Shown one piece after another: positions 18,651 through 29,012 of a stretch of 64,000 nucleotides of DNA; the first letter of the stretch is position 1, and each line of letters starts with the position of its first letter. The DNA comes from Candidozyma auris (Eukaryota > Ascomycota > Pichiomycetes > Serinales > Metschnikowiaceae): contig NC_072816.1 of the NCBI RefSeq assembly GCF_003013715.1, forward strand, positions 682,001 to 746,000, in the 5' to 3' direction. The position numbers and the translations under genes were made by a program. Below the pieces are notes generated by a model. The model saw only the letters and a list, made by a program, of their open reading frames with translations, searched no databases and was not told the origin of the DNA.

Positions 18651-20516
18651 ATGCCTCTGTTAGTGCCAATACAAGGGGTCTCGAAAATAGGCGTTTCCGC
18701 CGACGGAATGCCTGCGCTGTACGCAGGCGGAACGTTAGGAAACAATCTGGAATTGCACGGCGCCGGGCATATGGGCATTGGACCTTTGGACAGGATTATT
18801 ATGTCCCTTGAATCTGGGCTCGAGTCAGAAATTGAATACGCCCTCTCCACGCTCACGTACTATTCATGCAACGAGCCTAAGCTCCTCGATTTTACCAGCT
18901 ACCTGCTTATGGGAAGAGAACTCATCAAATACTTTATCAGACCGTACCATTTGATCATTGAAGGTAAAGAGAACGAGGTGCGTGCTGAAATGATGTCTTT
19001 GAGCTGCGAGTCGCTTCTATCGTTAAGAAACGCTGTACAGGATCTTCACAATCAGCAGTGGCTTTGTCAGAGAGAAAACTTCCGGAAATTCGCCGCAGAA
19101 GCGCTCAAATTCTTGCTGAACTGGTTCTACGCCCCTGGTGGCCGTAAACTGCACCTTTCACAGTTTTCTGAGCTTTTCAGAGAGTCATTTTTGTACTTGC
19201 TTGATACACTTGACCCGCTCACATGTTTCTACACCAATACGTCCAAAAATGACTCGTTGTTCCATACCTTGTTGTACATCTTGTCCCATACCTCAGACAG
19301 GTACGTATTGCTCAACACGATAAAGTGCTTGTACCACTTGCTCTTCGTGAAGACATCGGAGACTGCTTCCAAGGGTGCCGAGGATGAGGAGACTACCGAC
19401 ACAAGCAATTGTATAGATGCGTTGCTGGGTGAGCACTTATCAATTATTGTAAGAACATTGATGGTCAACGACGACGAACTCACCCACGCCACGTTGCTGT
19501 TTTTGAGGCAATATTTGACGTCAGAGGCGTTGCATGCCCAATATCCTACCTCTGTCGAGGCCTCACAACGCCATCGTCTGAGGAAACTCATGCACGCCAA
19601 CTCAAGCACATCTAACATGCACATATTGTTGAAGCAGCTCCCAGAGTTGATTGTGGCAAAGTTGCCTCTTATAGACCCTCATAAATTTCTGTCCTCGTTA
19701 CCTGTGACGTTTACCAAGCGTTCAACATACGCTGGTATCCCTCTCAGCACACCAAAATTACCTAAGAAGCTTTACAATATCATCATCAATTTCCCGGAGC
19801 CTTTGAGAGCCACAACGTGGCTAAGGTGCTGCTACGAGCCTTACACACAAGTGACGAACCCTGAGGACAACACCAAAGATGTTGCCGCAGGAGAAGTCAC
19901 ACAAATATCGCTTTGGAAGGCCTACGAAAATCAGTTCGAGGCGATTTGGAAAGAAAGACTCAACCCTAATTGGCCAAATTTGCTACCCGCTGTTGAATTT
20001 ATTAAAAACGTAAGCTCTGCATTCCCCAACTCGGAGGCGATGGTCGTTAACATTCCACAGACAGACCCAGGCGCCCAGCCCAAAAAGAAATTTATCATCA
20101 AGGGAATCCAGCCGCGCCAATTCCCTGTGAGTGTTGAGGTTGGAAATTTCGAGGCCCTTCGGAGTATCCCAGCAACAGCGGAAGAAAAACATTCTCCGTC
20201 TGCGCCTATCGGACACATAGATGTGGAGGCATTTGAGGCAGCGTTAGCAGCAAAAAACGAGTCGTTGTTGCAAGCGTCTGTCGGGTTAAGCGGTCCGGAG
20301 GACACAAGTGCTCCATGGCACTCCCCTATCAATGGCGTGGCCCGAGATGTTCTTGGCAAGATCGTGGAAGAGTTACTTGAGCCAGATACCGACGGCGTCT
20401 ACAAGAATGTATTCAGGCAATATAACCGCGACTGGTTACCAGACCTAGTGTACGTGAACCCCGGGCTTGTGGAGCAGGAGTACATCAACGGCCAGTGGTT
20501 GCTGTACCTCTTGTGA
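18651..20516 (+). CDS. RSC9: RSC9-like subunit of the RSC chromatin remodeler
   Basis: This 621-residue protein has no obvious signal or membrane segment. An N-terminal region (about 40-100, GIGPLDRIIMSLESGLESEIEYALSTL split over the helix) and helical repeats through about 370 look like an armadillo-type fold. The segment EVTQISLWKAYENQFEAIW near residue 415, and PVEFIKNVSSAFPNSEAMVV with KKFIIKGIQPRQ after it, are features I associate with Rsc9. Rsc9 is a core RSC subunit, distantly related to the ARID2 region of PBAF. S. cerevisiae Rsc9 has 581 residues. The call is from remembered family features, not a search. The C-terminus beyond residue 520 is less conserved. It is transcribed away from the carboxypeptidase gene. 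Confidence 0.75.
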   Translation: MPLLVPIQGVSKIGVSADGMPALYAGGTLGNNLELHGAGHMGIGPLDRIIMSLESGLESEIEYALSTLTYYSCNEPKLLDFTSYLLMGRELIKYFIRPYHLIIEGKENEVRAEMMSLSCESLLSLRNAVQDLHNQQWLCQRENFRKFAAEALKFLLNWFYAPGGRKLHLSQFSELFRESFLYLLDTLDPLTCFYTNTSKNDSLFHTLLYILSHTSDRYVLLNTIKCLYHLLFVKTSETASKGAEDEETTDTSNCIDALLGEHLSIIVRTLMVNDDELTHATLLFLRQYLTSEALHAQYPTSVEASQRHRLRKLMHANSSTSNMHILLKQLPELIVAKLPLIDPHKFLSSLPVTFTKRSTYAGIPLSTPKLPKKLYNIIINFPEPLRATTWLRCCYEPYTQVTNPEDNTKDVAAGEVTQISLWKAYENQFEAIWKERLNPNWPNLLPAVEFIKNVSSAFPNSEAMVVNIPQTDPGAQPKKKFIIKGIQPRQFPVSVEVGNFEALRSIPATAEEKHSPSAPIGHIDVEAFEAALAAKNESLLQASVGLSGPEDTSAPWHSPINGVARDVLGKIVEELLEPDTDGVYKNVFRQYNRDWLPDLVYVNPGLVEQEYINGQWLLYLL

Positions 20517-20605
20517 GTGACAGAATAACGAAGAGGATTAGAAGAATCTCTATGTATATTATAGAAACATGTATCATAGACCATGGGTGTAGACTGGTAT
20601 GTGCG

Positions 20606-20611
20606 CACGTG
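20606..20611. promoter_or_regulatory. CACGTG upstream of COX14
   Basis: A single CACGTGAC lies 84 bases upstream of the COX14 ATG. It is consistent with a Cbf1-type site, which in this clade often marks genes for mitochondrial and sulphur functions. Motif only. Confidence 0.4.
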
Positions 20612-20694
20612 ACCCCACACCCTATGAGCGCTATCATTGCATGCAATCAGACAATCTCACCAACTCAAACCCCATCACAACCTTACTATACAAA

Positions 20695-20907
20695 ATGTCC
20701 AAACTCCCTTTAAGTGTGCGTGTCACCGATGCCGTGCACCGAGTATTTGTGCTTGGGCTTTTCGGTATCACCGCCGTCGGTACAGGCAGCATATTGTTCA
20801 ACATCTACGCCAACTCAGATTTCGGAGGCATGAATAAGAACAAGTTGAAGTTCAGCAGAGAAGAGTTTGACGAGAAGCGTGCAAATGAAGCAGAAGAGAA
20901 GCAGTGA
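20695..20907 (+). CDS. COX14: COX14, mitochondrial COX1 translation/assembly factor
   Basis: This 70-residue protein is exactly the length of S. cerevisiae Cox14. It starts at the ATG at 20695 (AAAATGTCC), not at the upstream open frame. The N-terminus MSKLPLSVRVTDAVHRVFVL aligns with [20 protein letters not shown] of the yeast protein. A single membrane span (about 17-39) is followed by a charged C-terminus. Cox14 sits in the inner mitochondrial membrane, binds newly made Cox1 and couples its synthesis to cytochrome oxidase assembly. It lies 178 bases after the RSC9 stop. Confidence 0.9.
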   Translation: MSKLPLSVRVTDAVHRVFVLGLFGITAVGTGSILFNIYANSDFGGMNKNKLKFSREEFDEKRANEAEEKQ

Positions 20908-22047
20908 TTGGAGGAAGGATGTTTTAAAGTTTAACCAGATACTTTGTACATAGTCAACATGAAATTTTGAAGATGTGAGTGTAGAACGTCAACAGGTGAT
21001 GCTCTGGTGGATGCAGCAGCAATAGAGTTCTTGTTAGTGACGCACACGTAATCTCTATAGAGCAACCAATCGGAGAGCACGGTCTCAAAAAGATAAAACT
21101 CCCAAGGACTTTTTGATACCCGAAACTCACAGTGACTTTTGAGATGACCGGATTCGATTCTTGCTGTGTCTACTACGAAGTGACGTCTTCTGTCAATTTG
21201 ATTCGAAGCAAAGTGTTAGCACATAACTTATTCGTTTTGCGAGGACATCATTTAAATTTTTCGACGACTTTAAGCATTATACCCGTTTGATGCTTCGCAA
21301 GTTGCTGAAATACTTCGAAGAATTGGGTGCAAATGCCTCATTACGTATATCGTCGCTTGGTCACCAACAGAATACGCACCAAGACCTACAAGTTTCTTGC
21401 AAAAGCATACTTTTAAACAGATAGACCTGTTGAGTCTGATGCTACATTCAAAAAAAGCATGTCAATAAGTTGGGGTTCAGCACTTTCCCCGCTTGAATAT
21501 TAGCTCGACACAACCATATACTTCAATTAGGAAAGACGTGAATAATTCAACAAGTTGCCTCTCGTCTTCAATTCATTTACTTTACTAAAAAATTATTTTT
21601 TTTTTCGTATTGTGTGTGTCGTTCAGCACATGTACAGTGAGTGATGGTAAGCTAGAAGCTGCACATCCGGGTCTCCTCTCCTGCTCAATGCCAACTGATA
21701 AGTGGCCAGCTTCATGATATCAAAGCTTATTCATCTTACTGGACTTCTATCTGAGTACTGCTTTAATTCTGCTTTACTACCTACAATCACTCAATCTTTT
21801 CGACGATCTGAGAGTATCTTTTTGCACCCAAATCTATGAGATCATCGCCGCTGCAACTTTCAAAAAAAATAAGCTCAATTCTAGAAGCCTTCCACCAATA
21901 TCATAACCTCATACATTTCTCTCAAATTTAAGTTATCAGAGATTGCCTTTTGATCCCCTCATCCACGGCATTGATAGTCTTCCACTTAGTGCGAAATTTG
22001 CAATCGATATAAAGTGTATCAGTACTCATCGAAAGGCACCATTGCAA
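20908..22047. other. Intergenic region between COX14 and GIM5
   Basis: About 1.1 kb of AT-rich sequence with no supported gene, tRNA or snoRNA. A T-run at 21592-21605 and several short frames were seen. It carries the COX14 terminator and the GIM5 promoter. Confidence 0.5.
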
Positions 22048-22500
22048 ATGAGCCAGCGCAAGATCGATATTTCTCAGCTCGAGCCCCAGCAGCTTTTGGA
22101 AATCAGAAAATCCACGGAACAGGAAATCCAGCATTTCACTCAATCGCTCCAGGCTTTGCAGACGGCCCAGTCGAAGCTCCAAGATTGCGTCAACACCATC
22201 GACAACATGGAGTCCTCAAAGGGTGAAGACTTGCTTGTGCCAATGACGGCATCTTTGTACTTGCCTGGAAAAATCGCTCAAAAGGATAGGTATTTGGTGG
22301 ATATTGGAACAGGCTACTTTGTGGAGAAAGATGCTCAGAGCGCCAGGAAGGTGTACCAGAAGAAGCTTAGCAAATTGGGGGACGACGCGAAGAAGTTGAA
22401 AGAGATCTTGGTTCAGAAGAACGAGATTTTAAATAATGTGACGTTAGTCTTGAGAAAGAAAGTGATGGAGCTGCAACAGCAGCAGGAGGGACAGAAGTAA
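22048..22500 (+). CDS. GIM5: Prefoldin subunit 5 (GIM5)
   Basis: This 150-residue protein starts at the ATG at 22048; upstream in-frame sequence does not look coding. MSQRKIDISQLEPQQLLEI and HFTQSLQALQTAQSKLQDC match yeast Gim5 closely. The central LLVPMTASLYLPGK and VDIGTGYFVEK segments are the prefoldin-alpha beta-hairpin core, between two coiled-coil helices. It is one of six subunits of the prefoldin/GimC co-chaperone that hands nascent actin and tubulin to the CCT chaperonin. S. cerevisiae GIM5 contains an intron; none is needed here. Confidence 0.95.
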   Translation: MSQRKIDISQLEPQQLLEIRKSTEQEIQHFTQSLQALQTAQSKLQDCVNTIDNMESSKGEDLLVPMTASLYLPGKIAQKDRYLVDIGTGYFVEKDAQSARKVYQKKLSKLGDDAKKLKEILVQKNEILNNVTLVLRKKVMELQQQQEGQK

Positions 22501-22715
22501 GTACTAAAAGTGCACGCAGGCGGTGAAGTTGCACTGTTGCAGATTCTGTAGTATGTTACAGCTACTTCGAAGTAACAAAATCTTGGCAGAACATCTGTGT
22601 CATCAATTAGATGCCTCACGACACAGCTGATCAATTGGTCTTATGTATATAGCTACCAGAGACGGCCCACCGACAACACTTGCCTGCAATGTTGTCTTTC
22701 TAGTCACCAGTCGAC

Positions 22716-23702
22716 CTATGCATTGCCAGCCTCATAGTCCTTATTAAAAATGAACGGTTCAGCAAACGCTGCTCGTAGATTTAAAAGTTTCCGCTCCCCA
22801 AGTCCCTGAATGTGAGAAAGCCCATTGGTTTCAGTTGCCATGGTGACAATAGACTTGAACGACTTGCAATTGGCCAAAAGATTGGCAACGTCTGTCTTAT
22901 TGACGGCCCTCACAGTGGTCAACGAGCTTACTATTGTTGAGTTGTAATCTTCCTTTTTGAGACCCTGGATCGACAGGTCTACCTTAGACCTGGCCATCTC
23001 GTTCTGCTTGAAATATGCAATGTAATTACCTGCCTCTTCAAACAGCCATGCCACCACTATCGACAAATCGTGACGAACACAGATCGCCAGTAAAGAGCGA
23101 ATGGCGTCTTGCGGAGAGTCGATATCCACCACGACTAAAAGCACCCGGAGCACCTCATCGTTATCCTGCCGTTCCTCCACAATTGAGCTTCCTCCTTTCA
23201 TTTTTTCAATTCTCCTCCAGACGTACTCAGGTCGAAGCTTGTGGTACTTCAAGGAGAGAAAAATCACCTGAAGAGTGGCGTTGATGTAGTAGTCCAGAAG
23301 AATCTGCCCATTGTACATCCACGGCGTGAGCTTCATCAGCGGACTCTCCAAAAGGGGATTACCCTTCTGTGAATGTGCCACTTGCACCGACGTATATGTT
23401 TGTACGCTTTCTCGGACTCTCCTAGATCCTACCGGCCGGTTAGGTCTATGGCGATTCTTGGGCGGTTGAGCTTGCCCAGGCGGCTGAATTTGCGCAGTAG
23501 TATCAAGGCTATTTCGAGAAGAAACAGCTACATTCTTTGCTGTGCTTTGCTCCCTGGGAACTGGAGATGCTGCAGGTATCTTACTCTGCTGGGGTTGCTC
23601 AACCTCTTTGCTCGCAGAAGGAGAAGTGTCGTAAGACTCACGCATCTTGCGGACGCCTTCTAGAATGCTGGCAAACGACGACTGGTCGATATTTTCAGAC
23701 AT
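22716..23702 (-). CDS. RAD10: RAD10 (ERCC1 homologue), nucleotide excision repair
   Basis: This 328-residue protein has a disordered Ser/Gln/Pro-rich N-terminus (1-110). A Rad10/ERCC1 central domain follows, beginning NPLLESPLMKLTPWMYN and continuing YYINATLQVIFLSLKYHKLRPEY in pieces. The C-terminal tandem helix-hairpin-helix (about 260-320) contains VSSLTTVRAVNKTDVANLL and LSHIQGLGERKLLNL. Rad10 pairs with Rad1 (XPF) to cut 5' of lesions and at flaps during recombination. The protein is longer than S. cerevisiae Rad10 (210 aa), mostly because of the N-terminus. It is divergent from KSH1, with only 129 bases between the two starts. Confidence 0.93.
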   Translation of the reverse strand: MSENIDQSSFASILEGVRKMRESYDTSPSASKEVEQPQQSKIPAASPVPREQSTAKNVAVSSRNSLDTTAQIQPPGQAQPPKNRHRPNRPVGSRRVRESVQTYTSVQVAHSQKGNPLLESPLMKLTPWMYNGQILLDYYINATLQVIFLSLKYHKLRPEYVWRRIEKMKGGSSIVEERQDNDEVLRVLLVVVDIDSPQDAIRSLLAICVRHDLSIVVAWLFEEAGNYIAYFKQNEMARSKVDLSIQGLKKEDYNSTIVSSLTTVRAVNKTDVANLLANCKSFKSIVTMATETNGLSHIQGLGERKLLNLRAAFAEPFIFNKDYEAGNA

Positions 23703-23831
23703 CTCGAGTTTTAGTGCAAGGAAGGATGTAGTTTGAGTCGTAACTATGGTGTATATCAGGTTCGCGATATCTCAAGTAAACTCCATCTACACTTAGATCT
23801 TTTTCCACCTTTCTCACAGCCAGACGCTCAC

Positions 23832-24096
23832 ATGGTATGTTGCGGCGAAAATTGCATAACTTCATCTCGCTTACTAACGTTAGTCTGCCCTTTTCAACTT
23901 TCAGTCGTTGCTTCTAGTCATTTTGTTGGCTATTTGCACTTGCACCTATGTCCATGCCACTTGGCCAGCGCTTTTGGACAAGAACAAGAGCGGTGCTTTT
24001 GGCGTCTTTTGGAAATTTGCCCGTATTGGTGAGCGTTTGAGTCCCTACGTGGCAATTGGTTGCTTCATCATGGCGTTTAATGTTCTTTCAGGATAA
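23832..24096 (+). CDS. KSH1: KSH1 (KISH family), spliced
   Basis: Exon 1 is only the start codon ATG (23832-23834) and exon 2 is 23884-24096. The 49-nt intron has the donor GTATGT and a TACTAAC branch point followed directly by GTTAG. The joined 71-residue product begins [15 protein letters not shown]. It shares [22 protein letters not shown] sequence with human KISH-A (72 aa) and yeast Ksh1. Two membrane spans flank a short loop containing [15 protein letters not shown]. Ksh1 is an essential small protein of the early secretory pathway. Choosing a later acceptor would lose the conserved SALFNFQ, so the first AG is the right one. Confidence 0.95.
23835..23883 (+). other. KSH1 intron (49 nt)
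   Basis: This minimal intron has the donor GTATGT and the branch point TACTAAC; the acceptor TAG ends five bases after the branch-point motif. It immediately follows the initiator codon. Confidence 0.93.
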
Positions 24097-24147
24097 GATT
24101 TCCTGGGCGAGTTCCTATGTACACTAGTTAATGTATGACGATATTTT

Positions 24148-26274
24148 TCACCTGAACTCATAGGTTTCGTTGACTGAGTTGCAGAGGATTGGAGCCCTCT
24201 CGTTGCCCACGATTCGCTCTAAGGCTACCGCATCCCATTTCGAATAGAGCGTCTTGACGAACGAGAGATCAATGTCGGCTTCTTCCTTGAACACAGACTT
24301 GGCCACAAACCGAAGAAGCTCTTTGTAGAACAATGGATTGGATGGCGGCTCATAGATCAACACGGTCTTCACGCCAGCGATCTCAAACCGTCTGAAATGA
24401 TGCAATCTTTCCGTGTACAACATAACTTTGATCTTGCCAGTCTGGAAGTTGTGGCGTGTTTTGGTCACCCTTGATTGAGAGGAATACTCGTCAATAGATC
24501 CAAAGTTGAGCTTTGTGTTCTGCTTCATATGGCTCTTGATCCTCACGTAGTCGAAGTAGGAAGGGATGTATATCAAAAGTCCGTCTTCATACAGAGTCTG
24601 TTTGCTGATAGACGGGAGCACTGAGTTGATGAGAAACTTGAAACGAGCCTCATAATTAGATACTGGATCGGGCGACTCAAACCGCTGGAAGATTTGCTTG
24701 ATTTTGATACCAATGGAATTCATAATGCAAGTTTGCGTGGTGATCTCTGGCTTGTATCTGGTTTTGCCGGCCACGTTCTGTGACTTGGATAGAATACTGT
24801 TGACAACGGGTGTGGTGAACTCGCTGAAAACCAAAGTTTGACGCAAGAGACTCAGCCTATCATTGATGGCCCACATTCTAATTCTTGAAAAGTCAGCTCC
24901 ATGCGATTCCTTGGGGATCTTGTTGATATACTTCATCACTGTATTAACGTGGTCCCAATTTTGCATCTCGATCTGGTTTGCATGGTCTATCACAAGAACC
25001 TCAATGGAAGACAAGAAGTCATACTGTCTCTTCGACTGTTTGGGGTCCTCAAGGATCATGGAAAGTCCAATTGGTGATGCTATCAACACATCGGATTTGT
25101 AAAAGGAGGAATAAAGCTTGAGGGCTTTTCTTGTAAACTTCAATCCTATACTGAAAAAATCATTTGAGTTGCCCTTGAACATCTCCTTGAAATCTGCGGG
25201 CTTTGTCTCTGAGGGGCCACCAGGTTCGTAAAATTCCTGCTTAAACCGCTTTCTATTTTCCTGTTGGTCACAGCCAGAAAGCTTTATGAGAAGCTCGACA
25301 AGTTCGTATGCTGCGTTTCTAGTGGGTAGAAGAATTAATGCCTTCGGTCTGGTGAAGCCCTGGTCACGAAGCTCTGGTTCTTCTGTGGCCCCGTCAATTC
25401 TGCCCTCCCTGACATCTTCTAGAAACTTTTTTAGTTTCTCGTTGTTTTTCATGACTCTATCTCTAGTCTTGAACACATGGTTCAAGACATGCAATGCGTA
25501 CAATCTTTGGTACGTTGTATTTTTGTAAGATTTGGAAGGAAACATGACATCTTTGTAAGCAAGAAATTCGTCAAGCAATGTCTTATCCAAGGGCTTGAGA
25601 TCCCCAGAGTAGTTCTTAAGAAAGGCTTCGCCAACCCTTCTTTTGATGCTATGGTACTGTCCAAGATGCAGTTGCAGTTTGTTGAATTTGGGGACGGAGA
25701 ATTCTTCTCCTGGAGGCGTTTGCAGAACAGCGGTGTATATCGTGTTTTCAACCTTACGCTTCTCGGAATGCCAGGGTTTCTTCTCTGCCATAGCATCCGC
25801 CTTGCGTTCTATGAAATCCTCAGACACCAAATTGAAATGACTCTCGAAGGGGTCCTTCGAGAGAATGTCTTCGTCTTCTTCAGCATCAACATCCTCAACT
25901 TCAGACCCTTCCCCTTCCGCATCGTCCTCGGCTTCTTCTTCCTCCACGTTGAACCCAGCGATATCCTCCAGCTCCTTTTCCTTAGCTTTCTTTGCAGACT
26001 TGTTTCTGATTTCCGGATGATCGCTTTTCAAGAGCGTAAGTAATGCATTGTAGGCCAATCTTTTGTCTTCGCCAGCGGGTACCAGCTCAGCTTCCTCTTC
26101 CTGAGGCTCCTTCAGCTCCACCTCGGAGTGATGAGCATCGCCCTCCTCATTGGCCTCTGGCTCTTTGTCTCTGCGTGTTGTTCGCTTTATTTGCCTGAGC
26201 TCTTGTCTTCCATATTTCTGTCTGGGTCGTTTTGTGCCATTCGAGCTTGGCTCCTGAGCTGTCCTTTTTACCAT
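24148..26274 (-). CDS. UTP25: UTP25, SSU processome component
   Basis: This 708-residue protein starts at the ATG at 26274. The N-terminus is basic, then strongly acidic (about 100-145), followed by the family hallmark DPFESHFN near residue 146. The C-terminal two thirds form a helicase-like fold without a usable Walker A motif. Conserved pieces include YQRLYALHVLNHVFKTRDR, PKALILLPTRNAAYELV and IEVLVIDHANQIEMQNWDH. Utp25 is a nucleolar DEAD-box-like protein (digestive-organ-expansion-factor family) required for 18S rRNA maturation. Length matches S. cerevisiae (721 aa). It converges on KSH1 with 51 bases between them. Confidence 0.93.
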   Translation of the reverse strand: MVKRTAQEPSSNGTKRPRQKYGRQELRQIKRTTRRDKEPEANEEGDAHHSEVELKEPQEEEAELVPAGEDKRLAYNALLTLLKSDHPEIRNKSAKKAKEKELEDIAGFNVEEEEAEDDAEGEGSEVEDVDAEEDEDILSKDPFESHFNLVSEDFIERKADAMAEKKPWHSEKRKVENTIYTAVLQTPPGEEFSVPKFNKLQLHLGQYHSIKRRVGEAFLKNYSGDLKPLDKTLLDEFLAYKDVMFPSKSYKNTTYQRLYALHVLNHVFKTRDRVMKNNEKLKKFLEDVREGRIDGATEEPELRDQGFTRPKALILLPTRNAAYELVELLIKLSGCDQQENRKRFKQEFYEPGGPSETKPADFKEMFKGNSNDFFSIGLKFTRKALKLYSSFYKSDVLIASPIGLSMILEDPKQSKRQYDFLSSIEVLVIDHANQIEMQNWDHVNTVMKYINKIPKESHGADFSRIRMWAINDRLSLLRQTLVFSEFTTPVVNSILSKSQNVAGKTRYKPEITTQTCIMNSIGIKIKQIFQRFESPDPVSNYEARFKFLINSVLPSISKQTLYEDGLLIYIPSYFDYVRIKSHMKQNTKLNFGSIDEYSSQSRVTKTRHNFQTGKIKVMLYTERLHHFRRFEIAGVKTVLIYEPPSNPLFYKELLRFVAKSVFKEEADIDLSFVKTLYSKWDAVALERIVGNERAPILCNSVNETYEFR

Positions 26275-27638
26275 CAACAGTGGAGTTGTAGTAGTAGTAG
26301 AAAGTATGTGATGAGGTGAAGAAGTGCAGGATACATCGATGAGGTTTGGAAGAGATGAGCTGAAAGGAAACGGTAAAGTTCATCAAGGTGAAGAGTGACG
26401 AGGAATTTAGGTAAATAGTGGATCTGAGTGGTTTTGTTGGAAGAACTTGCTAAGTTTTTGAGAGAAATGGTGATTTTGTAATCTTTGTCTGGTATTGCCT
26501 TTGCGAGTGAAATAATGGCTACCAAACGGGTGAAGATAGAGAGGGCCATGAAAATTTTTGAAAAAAAAAAAAAAAAAAAGAAAGAGAATGACGTAGTTTC
26601 TGGAGAAAAATTGGATACTCTGCTTTCTTTGCTTTTTAAGCAAAAAAGTGAGTAATGTAAAAGTCTATCGCCTCAGCTACGCAATGCCATTTATCCACTT
26701 TTGGGACAAACAACAGTACTAAACAAGTCAATTGCACATCCCGTTATAATTTTTTTTGTGAATACCCTGAAAAAGCAATATAGAATTCGTGAATTGTCAA
26801 TATATTTCAAGGGTATCACCCACCCCAGCTCTCCCTTGCTTCGGTGGTGAAGAAACATGAAACAAGAAGAAGGTAGAGAATAAAAAAGCTCACACGTAAA
26901 GCTCATGCTTTAATGAATTGCGGCTACTACAGCTCATCTTCATCTTTAGCACCTCGTAAACTCATCAATGTGGTGGCCTCGAAAATCCTTCATTTTCGAT
27001 GCTCTCGTTTACCGATGTCGCTTATTTCAACTTCCTTCCAAAGCTGCAAAGGCGCAAGCCCTCCCTAAAATCCATAGAGATGTTTCATATAACCAGCTTT
27101 GGCATCATATTTGTTGTTGTTTTTTGTGAGTGCCACATCTAGGTGTACAATGTTCACAGAAGACCCCCATTCCACACAGCCCACTAAGCTTTTTTAGCAT
27201 ATCCTGAATATCAAGATTTTGACACTACCCAGCCAGTAGAACGTCGCTTGGAAATTCCCAAAAAAAAAGTGAACAAAACACTTACATCCATCAAATCCTG
27301 TCCAGCAGCTGCTCGTGCTAGGCACACACAAATGGTTGCAAAACTCTATGCGCACGATATCCCTTAGCCGTCTCCAAACAGTCACAAGATGGCTAAGGCA
27401 AACAAACACAACAAAATCAAAATTTAACCACACCCGTTATCTATTTCAACTATCTAGCATATAGACCACTCCAATTCCTCTACCTCAAATATCCCGTAAC
27501 CCTTCCCCTGACCAAATGCTCTTGGGACCTGGGGGACCACCCTGAAAACCTGTATACCTCCCTTTTCTCAATGCAAACTTTCCCTTCTCCCCTTACCCTT
27601 CCCCCATCACCATCCTACTACCACTTTCTCCCCTGGCC
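26275..27638. other. Divergent promoter region UTP25 / ICE2
   Basis: About 1.4 kb without a supported gene. It contains a 19-base A run at 26561-26579 and a pyrimidine-rich leader before ICE2. No tRNA or snoRNA boxes with rRNA complementarity were found. Confidence 0.5.
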
Positions 27639-29012
27639 ATGCGAAAACTCACGAACTTCGTCAGGTCGCTCTTCTCCATCGCGTACTTGGCCTTGATCGT
27701 GCTTACGGTGCCCCTAGCATTTGACTTGGGCGGTGTTGAGTGTGGGCTCACATACTCCCTCACCATTGTGGTGCTATACTTTCTTCTCACGTCTGTCAGG
27801 CTTCTTTGCAAGCGGTTCCCCGTGCTCAAGCTCTTGGTCCCGCTCTACTATGCCCAGCACGTGTTTCTACCGAGTATCTTGATGTACATCATTCTGTACT
27901 GCCAGAACCAGAACAGCAGGTCTTACTTTGCTGTGGTGGCCGTGTGGCGCTACATTTTGGTCCACCTGACCCCAGTGTTCACCATTGCCGAGGGTTTTTG
28001 CTCGTTGCTTTTGCTCCAGGCGATTTCCCAGACGTTGGACTGGCTCACTTTGTACAAGTCTGATAGCTGGCTCTTTGTTTCGTTAATAGGCTCCGGGTTC
28101 ACCATCACAGGCGCCTTGTACTTCTTGTACAGAATCTACGTGTTGCCCTTCACTATTGAGTTGGGCAGCGCCTCGCTTCTAGGCTCCTTTTTGACGTTGA
28201 CCATCGGGCTCGGTTTTTATGGAATTGTTTCCGGAAAGGGCTCCATGATCGAGTCCTCCTTGTTGTTTGCCTACATTGTGCGCTGCATCTACGAGATGTT
28301 CCCTCTGCTCTCGGATAACGCTGCTCAGACATTGACCCACCTCTTCACCCAGACGAAAATCAATTTGCAAAACGAGATCCCCAGGCTCCCTCCGCCTCTC
28401 ACAAATACCATACTGGCTGTGCTCCCCTTCTTGGCACAAAACTTACCGGGCTCTTTCAAAACGATATGGGACTTCTTTCTTTCTTCGGCTGAAAAGCTCA
28501 CCTTACCGTTGGTTGTGAATTTGGCCTACAGAATTGGTGTCTTCTACGCCGCTACAAAGATCATCCCCTCCTTATATCATCGCCTACCGTATTCTCCGCC
28601 AAGAACACCTCCGCACATCAGCTCACGCCTGTCATCATCCGCATCCATTTCCCCCATCTCTCTGAGCTCTTCTACGTCTCTGCAAGCAAACGAGAAAGGC
28701 AACGAGCGTCTAAAGATCAACCGCGCCCGTGCAAGGGCTCGTCCATCCACTACAATAAGGTTGATCTATGCATACTCCCCTTGCATCATTATTGCCGTTT
28801 ACACTCATATGATGCTTCTGTATAATGGGGAGCTTGGCTCCGAGCTCAAGCTCTGGGGCTGGTGGGCTTCTGCCCCGAAGGATATGGTGATCATCGTGCA
28901 CCCTTGGCAATTCTGGAACTGGGTCAAAATGGGCACCACTCTTCTACTCTACATGTTAGAATTATCTGGCGACTCGAGCTCGGCCATGACTAGCCACTGG
29001 CTGGTGAATTGA
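27639..29012 (+). CDS. ICE2: ICE2, ER membrane protein
   Basis: This 457-residue multi-spanning protein begins with about eight hydrophobic segments. GGVECGLTYSLT near the N-terminus, the central GFYGIVSGKGSMIESSLLF followed by AYIVRCIYE, and the late YSPCIIIAVYTHMMLLY match Ice2 of S. cerevisiae (491 aa) almost position for position. A Ser/Pro-rich loop (about 320-370) precedes the last membrane segments. Ice2 is needed for cortical ER inheritance. It also inhibits the Nem1-Spo7-Pah1 phosphatase cascade, thereby promoting ER membrane biogenesis. The start ATG at 27639 gives the expected N-terminus. Confidence 0.94.
   Translation: MRKLTNFVRSLFSIAYLALIVLTVPLAFDLGGVECGLTYSLTIVVLYFLLTSVRLLCKRFPVLKLLVPLYYAQHVFLPSILMYIILYCQNQNSRSYFAVVAVWRYILVHLTPVFTIAEGFCSLLLLQAISQTLDWLTLYKSDSWLFVSLIGSGFTITGALYFLYRIYVLPFTIELGSASLLGSFLTLTIGLGFYGIVSGKGSMIESSLLFAYIVRCIYEMFPLLSDNAAQTLTHLFTQTKINLQNEIPRLPPPLTNTILAVLPFLAQNLPGSFKTIWDFFLSSAEKLTLPLVVNLAYRIGVFYAATKIIPSLYHRLPYSPPRTPPHISSRLSSSASISPISLSSSTSLQANEKGNERLKINRARARARPSTTIRLIYAYSPCIIIAVYTHMMLLYNGELGSELKLWGWWASAPKDMVIIVHPWQFWNWVKMGTTLLLYMLELSGDSSSAMTSHWLVN

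Noticed and set aside
21155..21190. GGATTCGATTC resembling a tRNA T loop
   Set aside because: Flanking bases do not form a T stem and no A box lies at the right distance.
21793..21812. CTGA preceded by TTCGACGAT, partly complementary to 25S rRNA near A876
   Set aside because: Only nine bases pair, the +5 position does not fall on the methylated A, and there is no C box upstream.
27740..28063. 107-codon frame inside ICE2
   Set aside because: It is the shadow of ICE2 in another frame, and ICE2 is strongly supported.
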